Positions 1 through 6,478 of a stretch of DNA of 9,440 nucleotides are shown here, piece by piece. A program made the translations under genes and the position numbers. The stretch covers positions 1 through 9,440 of the forward strand of contig CADBLN010000085.1 of assembly GCA_902795525.1 (NCBI GenBank), given 5' to 3'. The notes beneath the pieces are model-generated. The model made no database searches. It was not told where the DNA came from and saw only the letters and a list, made by a program, of their open reading frames with translations. This DNA comes from an uncultured Erysipelotrichaceae bacterium (GTDB taxonomy: Bacteria; Bacillota_I; Bacilli_A; Erysipelotrichales; Erysipelotrichaceae). Positions within the stretch are counted from its first letter, which is position 1. Each line of letters opens with the position of its first letter.

Positions 1-765
1 GCATACAATTATCCTGTAACCACTGAAATAATGGATCTTGAAGATGCTAAAAAAACAGGGGCAATGGCTTTATTTGATGAGAAATATGATGATATGGTCA
101 GAGTTGTAACAATGGGGGAAGTCAGCAAAGAATTCTGCGGTGGAACTCATGTTGCTAGTACCTCTGAAATTGGTGTTTTCAAAATAGTTTCGGAGGAAAG
201 CATAGGTTCAGGGATAAGGAGAATCACTTCCAAAACTAGCTATGGAGCTTATGAGGAGTTTGAAAAGCAACAACAGATGCTAGAAGAAATTGCTAAAATG
301 CTAAAAGTCACTTCAATTGCTCCTGTAGTAGAAAAAGTTAAATCATTGAATCAAGAGAATAGTAATCTTGCTAAAACCATTTCACAATTAAAGAGTCAAT
401 TATCGACAGCCCAAAGTGCTGATATGGTAAATGAAGCTGTTGAAATCAATGGTTTAAAAGTTTTAATCAAACAATTGGAAATGGAAGCAAGCGAAGGAAA
501 AGTATTGGTTGAAAATTTGTTGTCAAAGCTTAAAGATGGAGTAGTCTTATTAGCTATAAGCAGTGGTGACAAGATTGTCTTCAATGCTGGATGCAGCACC
601 ACGGCAATCGCAAAGGGCATTACCGCAAGCAAATTAGTGAAAACTGCCGCAACAATCTGTGGCGGCAATGGTGGTGGCAGAGATGACTTCGCCAGTGCTG
701 GAGGCAAAGACAGCAGTAAATTAAATGAAGCAATTAAGGCTATAGAAGACTTAATTAAAGGGTAA
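1..765 (+). CDS. alaS: Alanine--tRNA ligase, C-terminal part (5' truncated by window edge)
   Basis: The reading frame is open from base 1, so this is the last 254 residues of a protein normally near 870-880 residues; the catalytic core lies outside the window. AlaRS charges tRNA-Ala and edits mischarged Ser/Gly in the cytoplasm. Seen here: the second half of the editing (SAD) domain, including the zinc-binding CGGTH motif (Cys46 and His50 of the visible part) and the following GSGIRRI segment; a coiled-coil-like stretch (about residues 75-135, rich in Glu, Lys, Gln and Ser); and the C-Ala/DHHA1 domain ending in a glycine-rich loop, GGNGGGRDDFASAGGKD. The family consensus there is GGxGGGRPxxAQAGG, so this is a normal variant. 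It is followed at once by a terminator, which separates it from ireB. Identification is firm. Confidence 0.97.
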   Translation, partial: AYNYPVTTEIMDLEDAKKTGAMALFDEKYDDMVRVVTMGEVSKEFCGGTHVASTSEIGVFKIVSEESIGSGIRRITSKTSYGAYEEFEKQQQMLEEIAKMLKVTSIAPVVEKVKSLNQENSNLAKTISQLKSQLSTAQSADMVNEAVEINGLKVLIKQLEMEASEGKVLVENLLSKLKDGVVLLAISSGDKIVFNAGCSTTAIAKGITASKLVKTAATICGGNGGGRDDFASAGGKDSSKLNEAIKAIEDLIKG

Positions 766-795
766 AAAGCTACACATCAGTGTAGTTTTCCTTTA
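766..795 (+). terminator. Rho-independent terminator of alaS
   Basis: The stem CTACAC (770-775), loop ATCA and GTGTAG (780-785) form a perfect 6-bp hairpin. A G-U pair and three A-U pairs with the flanking AAA and TTTT extend it. TTTTCCTTTATT follows. It begins one base after the alaS stop codon. Confidence 0.75.
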
Positions 796-813
796 TTCTC
801 TAGTCTAAATCTC

Positions 814-842
814 TTTAACTTTTTTATATTCTAAAGTAAAAT
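814..842 (+). promoter_or_regulatory. Candidate sigma-A promoter for ireB-ruvX-DUF1292-mltG-udk
   Basis: TTTAAC (814-819) and TAAAAT (837-842) are 17 bp apart in the only non-coding gap after the alaS terminator. They match the TTGACA/TATAAT consensus at 4/6 and 5/6 positions. An alternative -10, TATAAC, sits at 842-847. The region is AT-rich, so chance matches are likely; position is the main support. Confidence 0.45.
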
Positions 843-863
843 ATAACAAAGGGAGATGATACT

Positions 864-1124
864 ATGGCAGATTCAAATACCGGTACTAGAGTATTTAGTA
901 GTGATGAGTTTCAACAAGAGAACATTAAACTTATAATGCGAACTGTTCATGATTTATTAGTTGAAAGAGGCTATAATCCCGTAGTACAGATAGTTGGATA
1001 TTTAATCACAAACGATCCAGCATATATTTCTAGTTATAAAGGAGCTAGAACTTTAATTCAGACTGTTGAACGTGATGAGATTCTAAAGGAGTTGGTACGT
1101 TCTTACATGGAGGAAGATGAATAA
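864..1124 (+). CDS. ireB: IreB family regulatory phosphoprotein (UPF0297/DUF965)
   Basis: An 86-residue small acidic protein of the IreB/YrzL family. In Enterococcus faecalis IreB is phosphorylated near its N-terminus by the PASTA Ser/Thr kinase IreK and negatively influences cephalosporin resistance; that role is known for the family, not shown here. Visible hallmarks are GYNPVVQIVGYLITNDPAYI (residues about 36-55), then YKGAR and ERDEILKELVRSYMEE. Two threonines near the N-terminus (T6 and T8, in NTGTRVF) sit roughly where the enterococcal phosphosites lie. The start is set by GGGAG at 851-855, 8 nt before ATG. The gene end overlaps ruvX by 8 nt, and the order ireB-ruvX-DUF1292-mltG is conserved across Bacillota. 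No kinase gene is in the window. Confidence 0.93.
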   Translation: MADSNTGTRVFSSDEFQQENIKLIMRTVHDLLVERGYNPVVQIVGYLITNDPAYISSYKGARTLIQTVERDEILKELVRSYMEEDE

Positions 1125-1533
1125 GGTTCTAGGTTTAGATTTGGGCTCTAAGACTTGTGGAGTTGCTTTAAGCGATGCTTTAGGCATGATTGCTTCGCCT
1201 GTTGAGACCATTAGATTTGATGAAGATGACTATGAGACTGCTTGTCTAAAAGTCGTTGAAATCATTGATGCCAACAAGGTAAAAACTGTGGTGTTGGGTT
1301 TACCTAAACACATGAATGGCGATGTTGGTATTAGGGGCGAAATATCTCTGCAATTTAAAGAGTTGCTCCAAAAGGAAAGAGATGTTGAAGTTGTTTTAAT
1401 TGATGAGCGTTTAACCACTGTAAGCGCTCAAAAGTCAATGATTGCTTCAAACATGAATAGGCAAAAAAGACATGAAATGGTGGACGCAATGGCGGCTGTC
1501 ATTATCTTACAAAGTTATTTAGATGGCCACTAA
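1117..1533 (+). CDS. ruvX: Putative pre-16S rRNA nuclease (RuvX/YqgF, RNase H-like)
   Basis: A 138-residue protein of the YqgF/RuvX family (YrrK in Bacillus), implicated in 5'-end maturation of 16S rRNA and once annotated as a Holliday junction resolvase. The RNase H-like fold is marked by the N-terminal strand LGLDLGSKTCGVALSD with acidic Asp8, the LGLPKHMNGDVG loop (60-71), the DERLTT motif (96-101) and the final helix HEMVDAMAAVIIL with Asp123. These supply the expected catalytic acidic residues, and the length is typical. The gene starts inside the last codons of ireB; its ribosome binding site, GGAGG, lies within the ireB Met-Glu-Glu codons, so translation is probably coupled. It ends 11 nt before the DUF1292 gene. 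Confidence 0.95.
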   Translation: MNKVLGLDLGSKTCGVALSDALGMIASPVETIRFDEDDYETACLKVVEIIDANKVKTVVLGLPKHMNGDVGIRGEISLQFKELLQKERDVEVVLIDERLTTVSAQKSMIASNMNRQKRHEMVDAMAAVIILQSYLDGH

Positions 1534-1544
1534 GGAGATTTTTT

Positions 1545-1802
1545 ATGGATTCAAACAAATTATTTATAACCACAGATGCTGGTGAAGAAAAAGAAATGAC
1601 CATATTGTTTACATTTGATAGTGAACAATATGGCAAATCTTATGTATTATTCTTCGATCCTGAAGAAGATGAAACAGAAGTTTTCTGTATGGCATATGAT
1701 GAAAACGGCAACTTGTTTGCAGTTGAAGATGATGCTGAATGGGATATGATTGAGGAAATGTTGGAGGGATTTGAAGATGGCCACCACCACGAAGAAAAAT
1801 AA
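1545..1802 (+). CDS. yrzB: DUF1292 (UPF0473) small acidic protein, YrzB-like
   Basis: An 85-residue, strongly acidic cytoplasmic protein of the DUF1292 family (YrzB in Bacillus), whose biochemical role is unknown. The sequence shows the family pattern: an N-terminal strand-rich part (LFITTDAGEEKEMTILFTF), then YVLFFDPEEDE, VFCMAYDENGNLFAVEDDAEW and an acidic C-terminal helix. AAGGAG just upstream, overlapping the ruvX stop, sets the ATG at 1545. The conserved position between ruvX and mltG supports the assignment. The last 26 nt (HHHEEK and stop) overlap the first codons of mltG in another frame, so the terminal His3 run comes from doubly coding DNA and should not be read as a metal site. Confidence 0.9.
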   Translation: MDSNKLFITTDAGEEKEMTILFTFDSEQYGKSYVLFFDPEEDETEVFCMAYDENGNLFAVEDDAEWDMIEEMLEGFEDGHHHEEK

Positions 1803-2856
1803 ACATACTGGGAAGAAAATCCTCATAGGATTACTAACTGTTTTAGTAATAGCAGCTGGAGGATTTTTATACGTTTACACAAGATATTTGGATTATTTAA
1901 AACCTGGTAGTGCTAACGCAAATGAAGTTCATTACGTTATTCCTGAAGGCATGGCAGCTTCAGAAGTTATTGAAGACTTAGTAAAAGAAGGATTTCTTCA
2001 AAACGAGTTAGCAACTAAAGTTTACATGAAGTTAAATAACATTCCAGGTTTCTTTGCGGGGACTTTCACTTTAAGAAAGAACATGTCAACAGCTGAGGTG
2101 CTCGATGTTATCACAAATGAATCAAATGCTGTTATTGAAGAAATTGATATCACAATTATTCCAGGAGATTGGGCTAAAGATGCAGCCGCAAGATTTGCGA
2201 AACTGACCCCATATACTGAAGAAGAATTCATGAATAAATGGAATGATATTGAGTACATAAAAACTCTAATTGATAAATATGAAGTTTTGACTGAAGGAAT
2301 TTTGGCAAGTGAACATTGTTATTTAGAAGGCTATCTGGCCCCTGAAACATATCGTATTTATGCTAATGCTACAATTGAAGAAATCACTGAAAGATTATTA
2401 GATCATAGTGAAGAGATTTTTCAAAAGTATAAAGAATACATTGGTAATACAGGTTTAAATGTCCATCAGCTATATACTTTGGCTTCAATTAATCAGTTTG
2501 AAGCTAAAACTGCAGAAGACATGAGAAGGGTAAGTGCCGTATTTTACAACCGCTTAAATGAAGGTTGGAATTTGGGAAGCAGTGTAACAATTTGTTATGC
2601 TTTGTATGATGATTATCACACTTGGGAAGATTGTGAAACAAATCCAAACATCGCTTCTAAATACAACACATATGCAAACCCTGGACTGCCAATAGGACCT
2701 GTTTGTAACCCTGGAGAAGATGCAATATATGCGGCCATCAATCCAGTGGAAAATTGTCCTTATTGGTATTTTATGGCTGATGTAGATACAGGAATATTGT
2801 ATTTTGCGAAGACTTACGCTGAACATGAAGAAAACATTAGAAAATATTTACGATAG
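1777..2856 (+). CDS. mltG: Endolytic murein transglycosylase MltG (YceG-like)
   Basis: A 359-residue membrane-anchored lytic transglycosylase that cuts nascent glycan strands and limits their length. Order: a basic cytoplasmic tail (1-14), one membrane helix (about 15-36), a LysM-like region (about 50-115), then the YceG catalytic domain with LEGYLAPETY (183-192), LASINQFEAKT (235-245), VFYNRLNEGWNLGSS (255-269), NTYANPGLPIGPVCNPG (297-313) and the C-terminal SKTYEEH-like AKTYAEH. By alignment with the E. coli ASIVEKET motif, Glu242 is the catalytic acid; the other Glu of that motif is Gln here. The start at 1777 is chosen because GGAGGGAT lies at 1763-1770 and the N-terminus then begins MATTTKKNK; an in-frame ATG at 1750 would deepen the overlap. 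Five cysteines lie in the outside domain. udk follows after 11 nt. Confidence 0.95.
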   Translation: MATTTKKNKHTGKKILIGLLTVLVIAAGGFLYVYTRYLDYLKPGSANANEVHYVIPEGMAASEVIEDLVKEGFLQNELATKVYMKLNNIPGFFAGTFTLRKNMSTAEVLDVITNESNAVIEEIDITIIPGDWAKDAAARFAKLTPYTEEEFMNKWNDIEYIKTLIDKYEVLTEGILASEHCYLEGYLAPETYRIYANATIEEITERLLDHSEEIFQKYKEYIGNTGLNVHQLYTLASINQFEAKTAEDMRRVSAVFYNRLNEGWNLGSSVTICYALYDDYHTWEDCETNPNIASKYNTYANPGLPIGPVCNPGEDAIYAAINPVENCPYWYFMADVDTGILYFAKTYAEHEENIRKYLR

Positions 2857-2867
2857 AAAGGGATAAT

Positions 2868-3506
2868 ATGAAAAAACCGGTAATTATTGGGATCGCTGGT
2901 GGCAGTGCTAGCGGAAAAACCTCAGTATCTAAGAAGTTGGCAGAGTATTTTGATGACACTAATACTGTCACTATCATAAGGCAAGATGACTATTATAAAG
3001 ATCAAAGCCATATGACTTTCCAAGAAAGAACAAAGACTAATTATGACCATCCTAATGCTTTTGATAACGATTTGTTAGTTAAGCAAATTGATGAATTAGC
3101 TGCAGGAAAAACAATTGAAAAACCAACATATGATTTTGTTAATCATACTAGGGCTTCAATCACGGAGATAGTTCATCCTTGTGATGTATTGTTGTTAGAA
3201 GGCTTGTTTGTCTTGGAAGATGAAGAGATTTTGAAGCGTCTTGATATGAAGGTATACATAGATACTGACGCTGACATTCGTTTCATTCGTCGTTTGAAAA
3301 GGGACGTTAGGGATAGAGGTAGAACAATAGAATCGGTTTGTGATCAGTATATGACCACTGTCAGAGTAATGCATGAGGCATTTGTGGAACCTTCAAAAAA
3401 AAGAGCAGATATTATTATTCCTGAAGGCTCGCATAATTTGGTGGCAATGGATTTGTTAATTACGAAGATTGCCAGCATTATTGAACATAAACAAAACGCA
3501 AATTGA
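2868..3506 (+). CDS. udk: Uridine kinase (uridine/cytidine kinase)
   Basis: A 212-residue P-loop kinase that phosphorylates uridine and cytidine to UMP and CMP in pyrimidine salvage. Visible motifs: Walker A GGSASGKT (11-18), QDDYYKD (39-45), NYDHPNAFD (58-66; binds the nucleoside in the family), PTYDF (86-90), EGLFVLED (111-118, equivalent of EGIL) and the lid segment IDTDADIRFIRRLKRDVRDR (131-150) with its Asp and Arg residues. Length is normal for bacterial Udk (about 205-215). Its ribosome binding site, AAAGGGA, lies in the short gap after mltG. The stop TGA is shared with the -35 hexamer of a likely greA promoter. The udk-greA pairing is conserved in Bacillota. Confidence 0.96.
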   Translation: MKKPVIIGIAGGSASGKTSVSKKLAEYFDDTNTVTIIRQDDYYKDQSHMTFQERTKTNYDHPNAFDNDLLVKQIDELAAGKTIEKPTYDFVNHTRASITEIVHPCDVLLLEGLFVLEDEEILKRLDMKVYIDTDADIRFIRRLKRDVRDRGRTIESVCDQYMTTVRVMHEAFVEPSKKRADIIIPEGSHNLVAMDLLITKIASIIEHKQNAN

Positions 3507-3531
3507 CAATTTGAAGTCATTGTGTGAGAAT
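3503..3531 (+). promoter_or_regulatory. Probable promoter of greA, overlapping the udk stop
   Basis: A perfect -35 TTGACA (3503-3508), a 17-bp spacer and a -10 GAGAAT (3526-3531) preceded by TG one base upstream (extended -10, 3523-3524). The udk stop TGA occupies 3504-3506, inside the -35. The predicted transcript start near 3538 leaves a very short leader before the AGGAG at 3541-3545. The -10 hexamer itself matches only 4/6. Confidence 0.55.
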
Positions 3532-3553
3532 AGACCAGTTAGGAGTGAAAAAT

Positions 3554-4021
3554 ATGGATGAAAATAAAGTAGTTGTAACCAAAGAAGGCTTAGCTGAGTT
3601 ACAGAAAGAATATGAGTATTTAGTACACGTTGAACGTGATCAAGTTATTGAAGAGTTAAAGGCTGCCAGGGCCCAAGGCGACTTATCAGAAAATGCTGAT
3701 TATGATGCAGCCAGAGACCATCAAGCAAGAGTTGAGGCAAGAATAAGACAACTTGATGACATGTTGAAGAATGTTGAAATTATTGACGAAAAGAAGAAAA
3801 GCCGTATTGTAAGGCTTGGTTCCAAAGTCACAGTTCAATACTTAGATACCAATGAAAAAGAAAAATTCAGTATTGTTGGTACAGTTGAAGCAGATCCATT
3901 AAATGGTAAATTGTCAAATGATACTCCACTTGCTAAAGCCATTATGGATCATAAAGCAAATGATGTCTGTATGGTAATTGTGAATCCACCATATGAAGTA
4001 AAAATTTTAGAAGTAGAGTAG
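3554..4021 (+). CDS. greA: Transcription elongation factor GreA
   Basis: A 155-residue factor, close to the usual 157, that enters the RNA polymerase secondary channel and stimulates cleavage of backtracked transcripts. The N-terminal coiled coil (about 8-75) carries the acidic tip GDLSENADYDAAR (42-54), with Asp43 and Glu46 in the positions that coordinate the catalytic metal in E. coli GreA. The C-terminal globular domain shows the family signature IVGTVEADPLNGKLSNDTPL (107-126). The start is the ATG at 3554, 8 nt after AGGAG (3541-3545); a GTG at 3524 in the same frame would lie inside the predicted promoter and give an atypical N-terminus. The gene is followed by a strong terminator, so greA can be a one-gene transcript as well as the end of the upstream operon. 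Confidence 0.97.
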   Translation: MDENKVVVTKEGLAELQKEYEYLVHVERDQVIEELKAARAQGDLSENADYDAARDHQARVEARIRQLDDMLKNVEIIDEKKKSRIVRLGSKVTVQYLDTNEKEKFSIVGTVEADPLNGKLSNDTPLAKAIMDHKANDVCMVIVNPPYEVKILEVE

Positions 4022-4035
4022 GAAAAAACAACTTT

Positions 4036-4087
4036 AGAAACAAATATATAGTATGAGCCACTCATTTAAATATTTGTTTCTTTTTTT
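4036..4087 (+). terminator. Intrinsic terminator of greA that encloses the comEA start codon
   Basis: A perfect 12-bp stem, AGAAACAAATAT (4036-4047) with ATATTTGTTTCT (4070-4081), is followed by an unbroken T run to 4087. Inside the loop a second hairpin, ATGAG-CCA-CTCAT (4053-4065), starts exactly at the comEA ATG. The stem is AT-rich but long, and the T tract is excellent. Confidence 0.75.
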
Positions 4088-4532
4088 ATTCTTGCTCCTT
4101 TTTATGATTCCAGAAATAAACACAATTGAAATTGATCTGAATCAAAAGAAAGATATACAAGTCGAAGTAAAGGGTGCGGTTGAAAACCCAGGGGTGTTTT
4201 ATGTACCAGCCTATTCAACTGTTGAGGAACTATTTAAGATTGTGGAGTTGAGAAATGATGCAGACATCAGACAAATTAATCAAACCATGGTTTTGAAGAA
4301 CAATGATGTTATAGTAATTCCATATGTGAAAGAAAACAGTTTTAAAGTATCAATAAATAGCGGTAGTATTGAGGAATTAATGATGTTGCCAGGGATTGGG
4401 AAAGTGACAGCAACAAATATTGTCAACTATCGAAATGAACATGGTTTTTTTCAAAGTATTGATGATCTAGTAAAGGTTAAGGGAATAGGGGCAAAAACTT
4501 TAAATAAGATTAGGGAGTTTTTGTGTTTATGA
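4053..4532 (+). CDS. comEA: ComEA-type DNA receptor (SLBB plus helix-hairpin-helix)
   Basis: A 159-residue competence protein that binds double-stranded DNA outside the membrane and passes it to ComEC. Order: an N-terminal hydrophobic anchor (about 5-22, rich in Phe and Leu), an SLBB domain (about 36-92, VEVKGAVENPGVFYVPAYST and DVIVIP), and a C-terminal tandem helix-hairpin-helix DNA-binding domain with hairpins LPGIGKVTA (112-120) and VKGIGAKTL (142-150). It is shorter than the Bacillus protein (about 205) mainly through a short linker. The frame has an upstream TAG at 4035-4037, and 4053 is the first ATG. No Shine-Dalgarno sequence lies in front, and the start sits in the greA terminator hairpin, so expression is probably low or conditional. 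The stop overlaps the comEC ATG (ATGA). Confidence 0.9.
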   Translation: MSHSFKYLFLFLFLLLFMIPEINTIEIDLNQKKDIQVEVKGAVENPGVFYVPAYSTVEELFKIVELRNDADIRQINQTMVLKNNDVIVIPYVKENSFKVSINSGSIEELMMLPGIGKVTATNIVNYRNEHGFFQSIDDLVKVKGIGAKTLNKIREFLCL

Positions 4533-6445
4533 AGGATAATTGGTTATTATTATCACTAATCTTGATTAGTGCTGGTTTTTTCAATGACTTCAGGATTAGG
4601 CTATTGATGAGTGCAGTTTGGTTAGTACTACTTCCTCATATTGTCAACAGGGATGTACATAAAAGAATTGTACTGGCAATCCTTCTTTTCATTGTTGCTA
4701 GCATTCCCATCAAAAGCAAGATAGATCAAGGCAGGGTTATCCAAGTCAGGAAACAATATCAGATAATTAGCAATGGTATATCTTCAATAATTGTCTATAG
4801 TGATGATAATAATGTTTGTATAGATGATTTAGTTGAGGTTGATTGTGAACTTGAAGAAATAGATAGTTATGATAATTTTGATACTACAACTTTTAAAGAT
4901 TGGTCTTTTTCTCAAAAAATCTATTATCAAGGTAAAATAGACAACTATAAAATTAATAAGAAAGCAACTAGCTTTAGAAGTACTCTATATCAGCTGAATA
5001 AAGGTACCTGGATTAATCAACTCTTATTTGGAAGTGGTAATCAGTTAGAGTCATCGTATTCTTACTTATTGACATCTTCTGGCATGCACATAAGTTTTTT
5101 TATTGGTTTGATTAGGAAGCTATTAAGTTTCAATTATTATCCAGAGGATAGTTTAAAGAAGAGTATAAACATTGTTTTTGTACTTGGTCTTGTCTTCAAG
5201 TTTCCCTATGCGTTGATTAGAGTTTTATTATCCTTGTTAGCGGAATTGTTTTTTGACAATAAAAGAGAAAGGGCTGGATGGTTGGCTTGCATGTTGTGCC
5301 TTTATCGACCATATGTGATAAAAAGTACTACTTTTATGGTGCCAATTGTTTTGCGGTTCATTTCTTTATTTGTAGATAAGCATCGTCTGCTAGTAACTCA
5401 ATTCGCCATGATAATAATCCAACTATATTTTTATGGCAACTGTGATTTAGGTGGTATTTTAACTTTTCAATTGTTTAGAAGTGCTGTGGGAGTCTTATAT
5501 GCTTGTGCAATAGTTTTAGCTATATTTCCAATTAAATTTACTCTTCCTGTTGATTTAATTATTTCATTAAGAGAAAAAGTTCCTAAATTTGAAATACATG
5601 GGCAAATAAAAATATGGATAATCCTTTTGATTGTGTGGGCACTTAGACAATATTTAAAGGGTGAAAGAAAATGTAACTTGATTTTGGCTTGTGTATGTCT
5701 ATTGTTTAATCATTATCAAAGCATTTTTAATTTTTACTATCAAGTAAATTATCTGGATGTTGGTCAAGGGGATTGTGCAGTCATCATGTTTCCGTTTTCT
5801 TTCAAAGCTTTATTGATTGATACTGGTGGTAATCATCACAAAGATATTGGAAGTGATTTGGTCATACCATTTTTAAAAAGACAAGGATTAGCAAGTGTGG
5901 ATGTGGTGATATCACATGATGATTATGATCATTGTGGAGCTTTGGAAACGATCCAAAAAGAATTAAATGTAAAAAACATATATGATAGCAAACAACATGA
6001 TATTGAAGTCAATGGTTTGAGGATAGAAACACTATTAAGGGAATATGAGTTTGATAACAGCAATGACAACTCTTTAATAAACTACTTTAGCATTGATAAA
6101 TTTGCTTTCTTGTTTTTGGGGGATGTTTCCAGTGATGTTGAGGAAATTTTGGTTAATAAATATCAAAATCTGCCTGTGAGTGTACTCAAAGTTGCCCATC
6201 ATGGTTCGAAAACTTCCACCAGTGAAAAACTGTTGTCAAACTACCATATCAATTATGCGATTATTTCTGCCGGTAGAAATAATAGTTATGGTCATCCACA
6301 TGTTCAAACCATTCAGAATTTAGAAGCTTATGGAGTAAGAGTTCTTAATACTCAACAACACCATGCGGTTAAGATAGTAGTATTGAGGCATTTTTTGTTG
6401 TTGTATACAGCCAGTGGGCTATTTATTGCATGCAAGGTGAAGTAA
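4529..6445 (+). CDS. comEC: ComEC/Rec2 DNA-uptake channel protein
   Basis: A polytopic membrane protein of 638 residues, shorter than the usual 750 or so. It forms the channel through which single-stranded DNA enters during transformation. Order: N-terminal hydrophobic helices (about 1-60), an OB-like soluble region (about 70-150), the competence membrane domain beginning near TSSGMHISF (about 182-190; SGLH in most homologues), several more membrane segments to about 395, then a metallo-beta-lactamase-like domain. That domain keeps DVGQGD (410-415), DTGG (431-434), SHDDYDH (462-468), HHGS (557-560) and YGHPH (587-591), so metal-binding and nuclease residues look intact. I chose ATG 4529 (ATGA overlap with the comEA stop); GTG 4523 is a close alternative, since AGGGAG at 4512-4517 serves either. 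comEB is absent between comEA and comEC. Confidence 0.94.
   Translation: MKDNWLLLSLILISAGFFNDFRIRLLMSAVWLVLLPHIVNRDVHKRIVLAILLFIVASIPIKSKIDQGRVIQVRKQYQIISNGISSIIVYSDDNNVCIDDLVEVDCELEEIDSYDNFDTTTFKDWSFSQKIYYQGKIDNYKINKKATSFRSTLYQLNKGTWINQLLFGSGNQLESSYSYLLTSSGMHISFFIGLIRKLLSFNYYPEDSLKKSINIVFVLGLVFKFPYALIRVLLSLLAELFFDNKRERAGWLACMLCLYRPYVIKSTTFMVPIVLRFISLFVDKHRLLVTQFAMIIIQLYFYGNCDLGGILTFQLFRSAVGVLYACAIVLAIFPIKFTLPVDLIISLREKVPKFEIHGQIKIWIILLIVWALRQYLKGERKCNLILACVCLLFNHYQSIFNFYYQVNYLDVGQGDCAVIMFPFSFKALLIDTGGNHHKDIGSDLVIPFLKRQGLASVDVVISHDDYDHCGALETIQKELNVKNIYDSKQHDIEVNGLRIETLLREYEFDNSNDNSLINYFSIDKFAFLFLGDVSSDVEEILVNKYQNLPVSVLKVAHHGSKTSTSEKLLSNYHINYAIISAGRNNSYGHPHVQTIQNLEAYGVRVLNTQQHHAVKIVVLRHFLLLYTASGLFIACKVK
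4554..4581 (+). other. Terminator-like hairpin inside the 5' end of comEC
   Basis: CACTAAT (4554-4560), loop CTTG and ATTAGTG (4565-4571) form a perfect 7-bp stem, followed after CTGG by six T (4576-4581). It lies within codons 9-18 of comEC. The shape is that of an intrinsic terminator or attenuator with a slightly displaced T tract, but it could be chance. Confidence 0.4.
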
Positions 6446-6454
6446 GTGTTTTTA

Positions 6455-6463
6455 TGCTATAAT
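6455..6463 (+). promoter_or_regulatory. Extended -10 promoter just upstream of holA
   Basis: TGCTATAAT (6455-6463) is a perfect extended -10 (TGnTATAAT). No good -35 is present at the usual distance, as is common for extended -10 promoters. Predicted initiation is near 6470, about 9 nt before the holA ATG at 6479. Confidence 0.55.
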
Positions 6464-6478
6464 GTTAATGGTATAAAT

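Noticed and set aside
396..707. Minus-strand open frame opposite alaS, and similar antisense frames at 1230-1418, 1609-1806, 2022-2258, 2554-2826, 7712-8050 and 8237-8419, plus a + strand frame at 8711-8935
   Set aside because: Each lies opposite a strongly recognised gene, has low-complexity or unrecognisable sequence and no convincing ribosome binding site; these are shadow frames.
766..863. Possible riboswitch or T-box leader between alaS and ireB
   Set aside because: The gap is only 98 bp and is filled by the alaS terminator and a promoter; no specifier loop, T-box sequence or aptamer-like conserved core is visible.
1782..1802. His-His-His-Glu-Glu-Lys tail of the DUF1292 protein as a metal-binding site
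   Set aside because: The bases also encode the MltG N-terminus, so the His run is likely a by-product of the overlap.
3524..3553. GTG start giving GreA a 10-residue N-terminal extension
   Set aside because: AGGAG at 3541-3545 is placed for the ATG at 3554, the family N-terminus begins there, and the GTG lies within the predicted -10 region.
4047..4052. TATAGT just before comEA as a -10 element
   Set aside because: It would start transcription inside comEA, has no -35 at 16-18 bp, and the bases are better explained as the terminator hairpin arm and loop.
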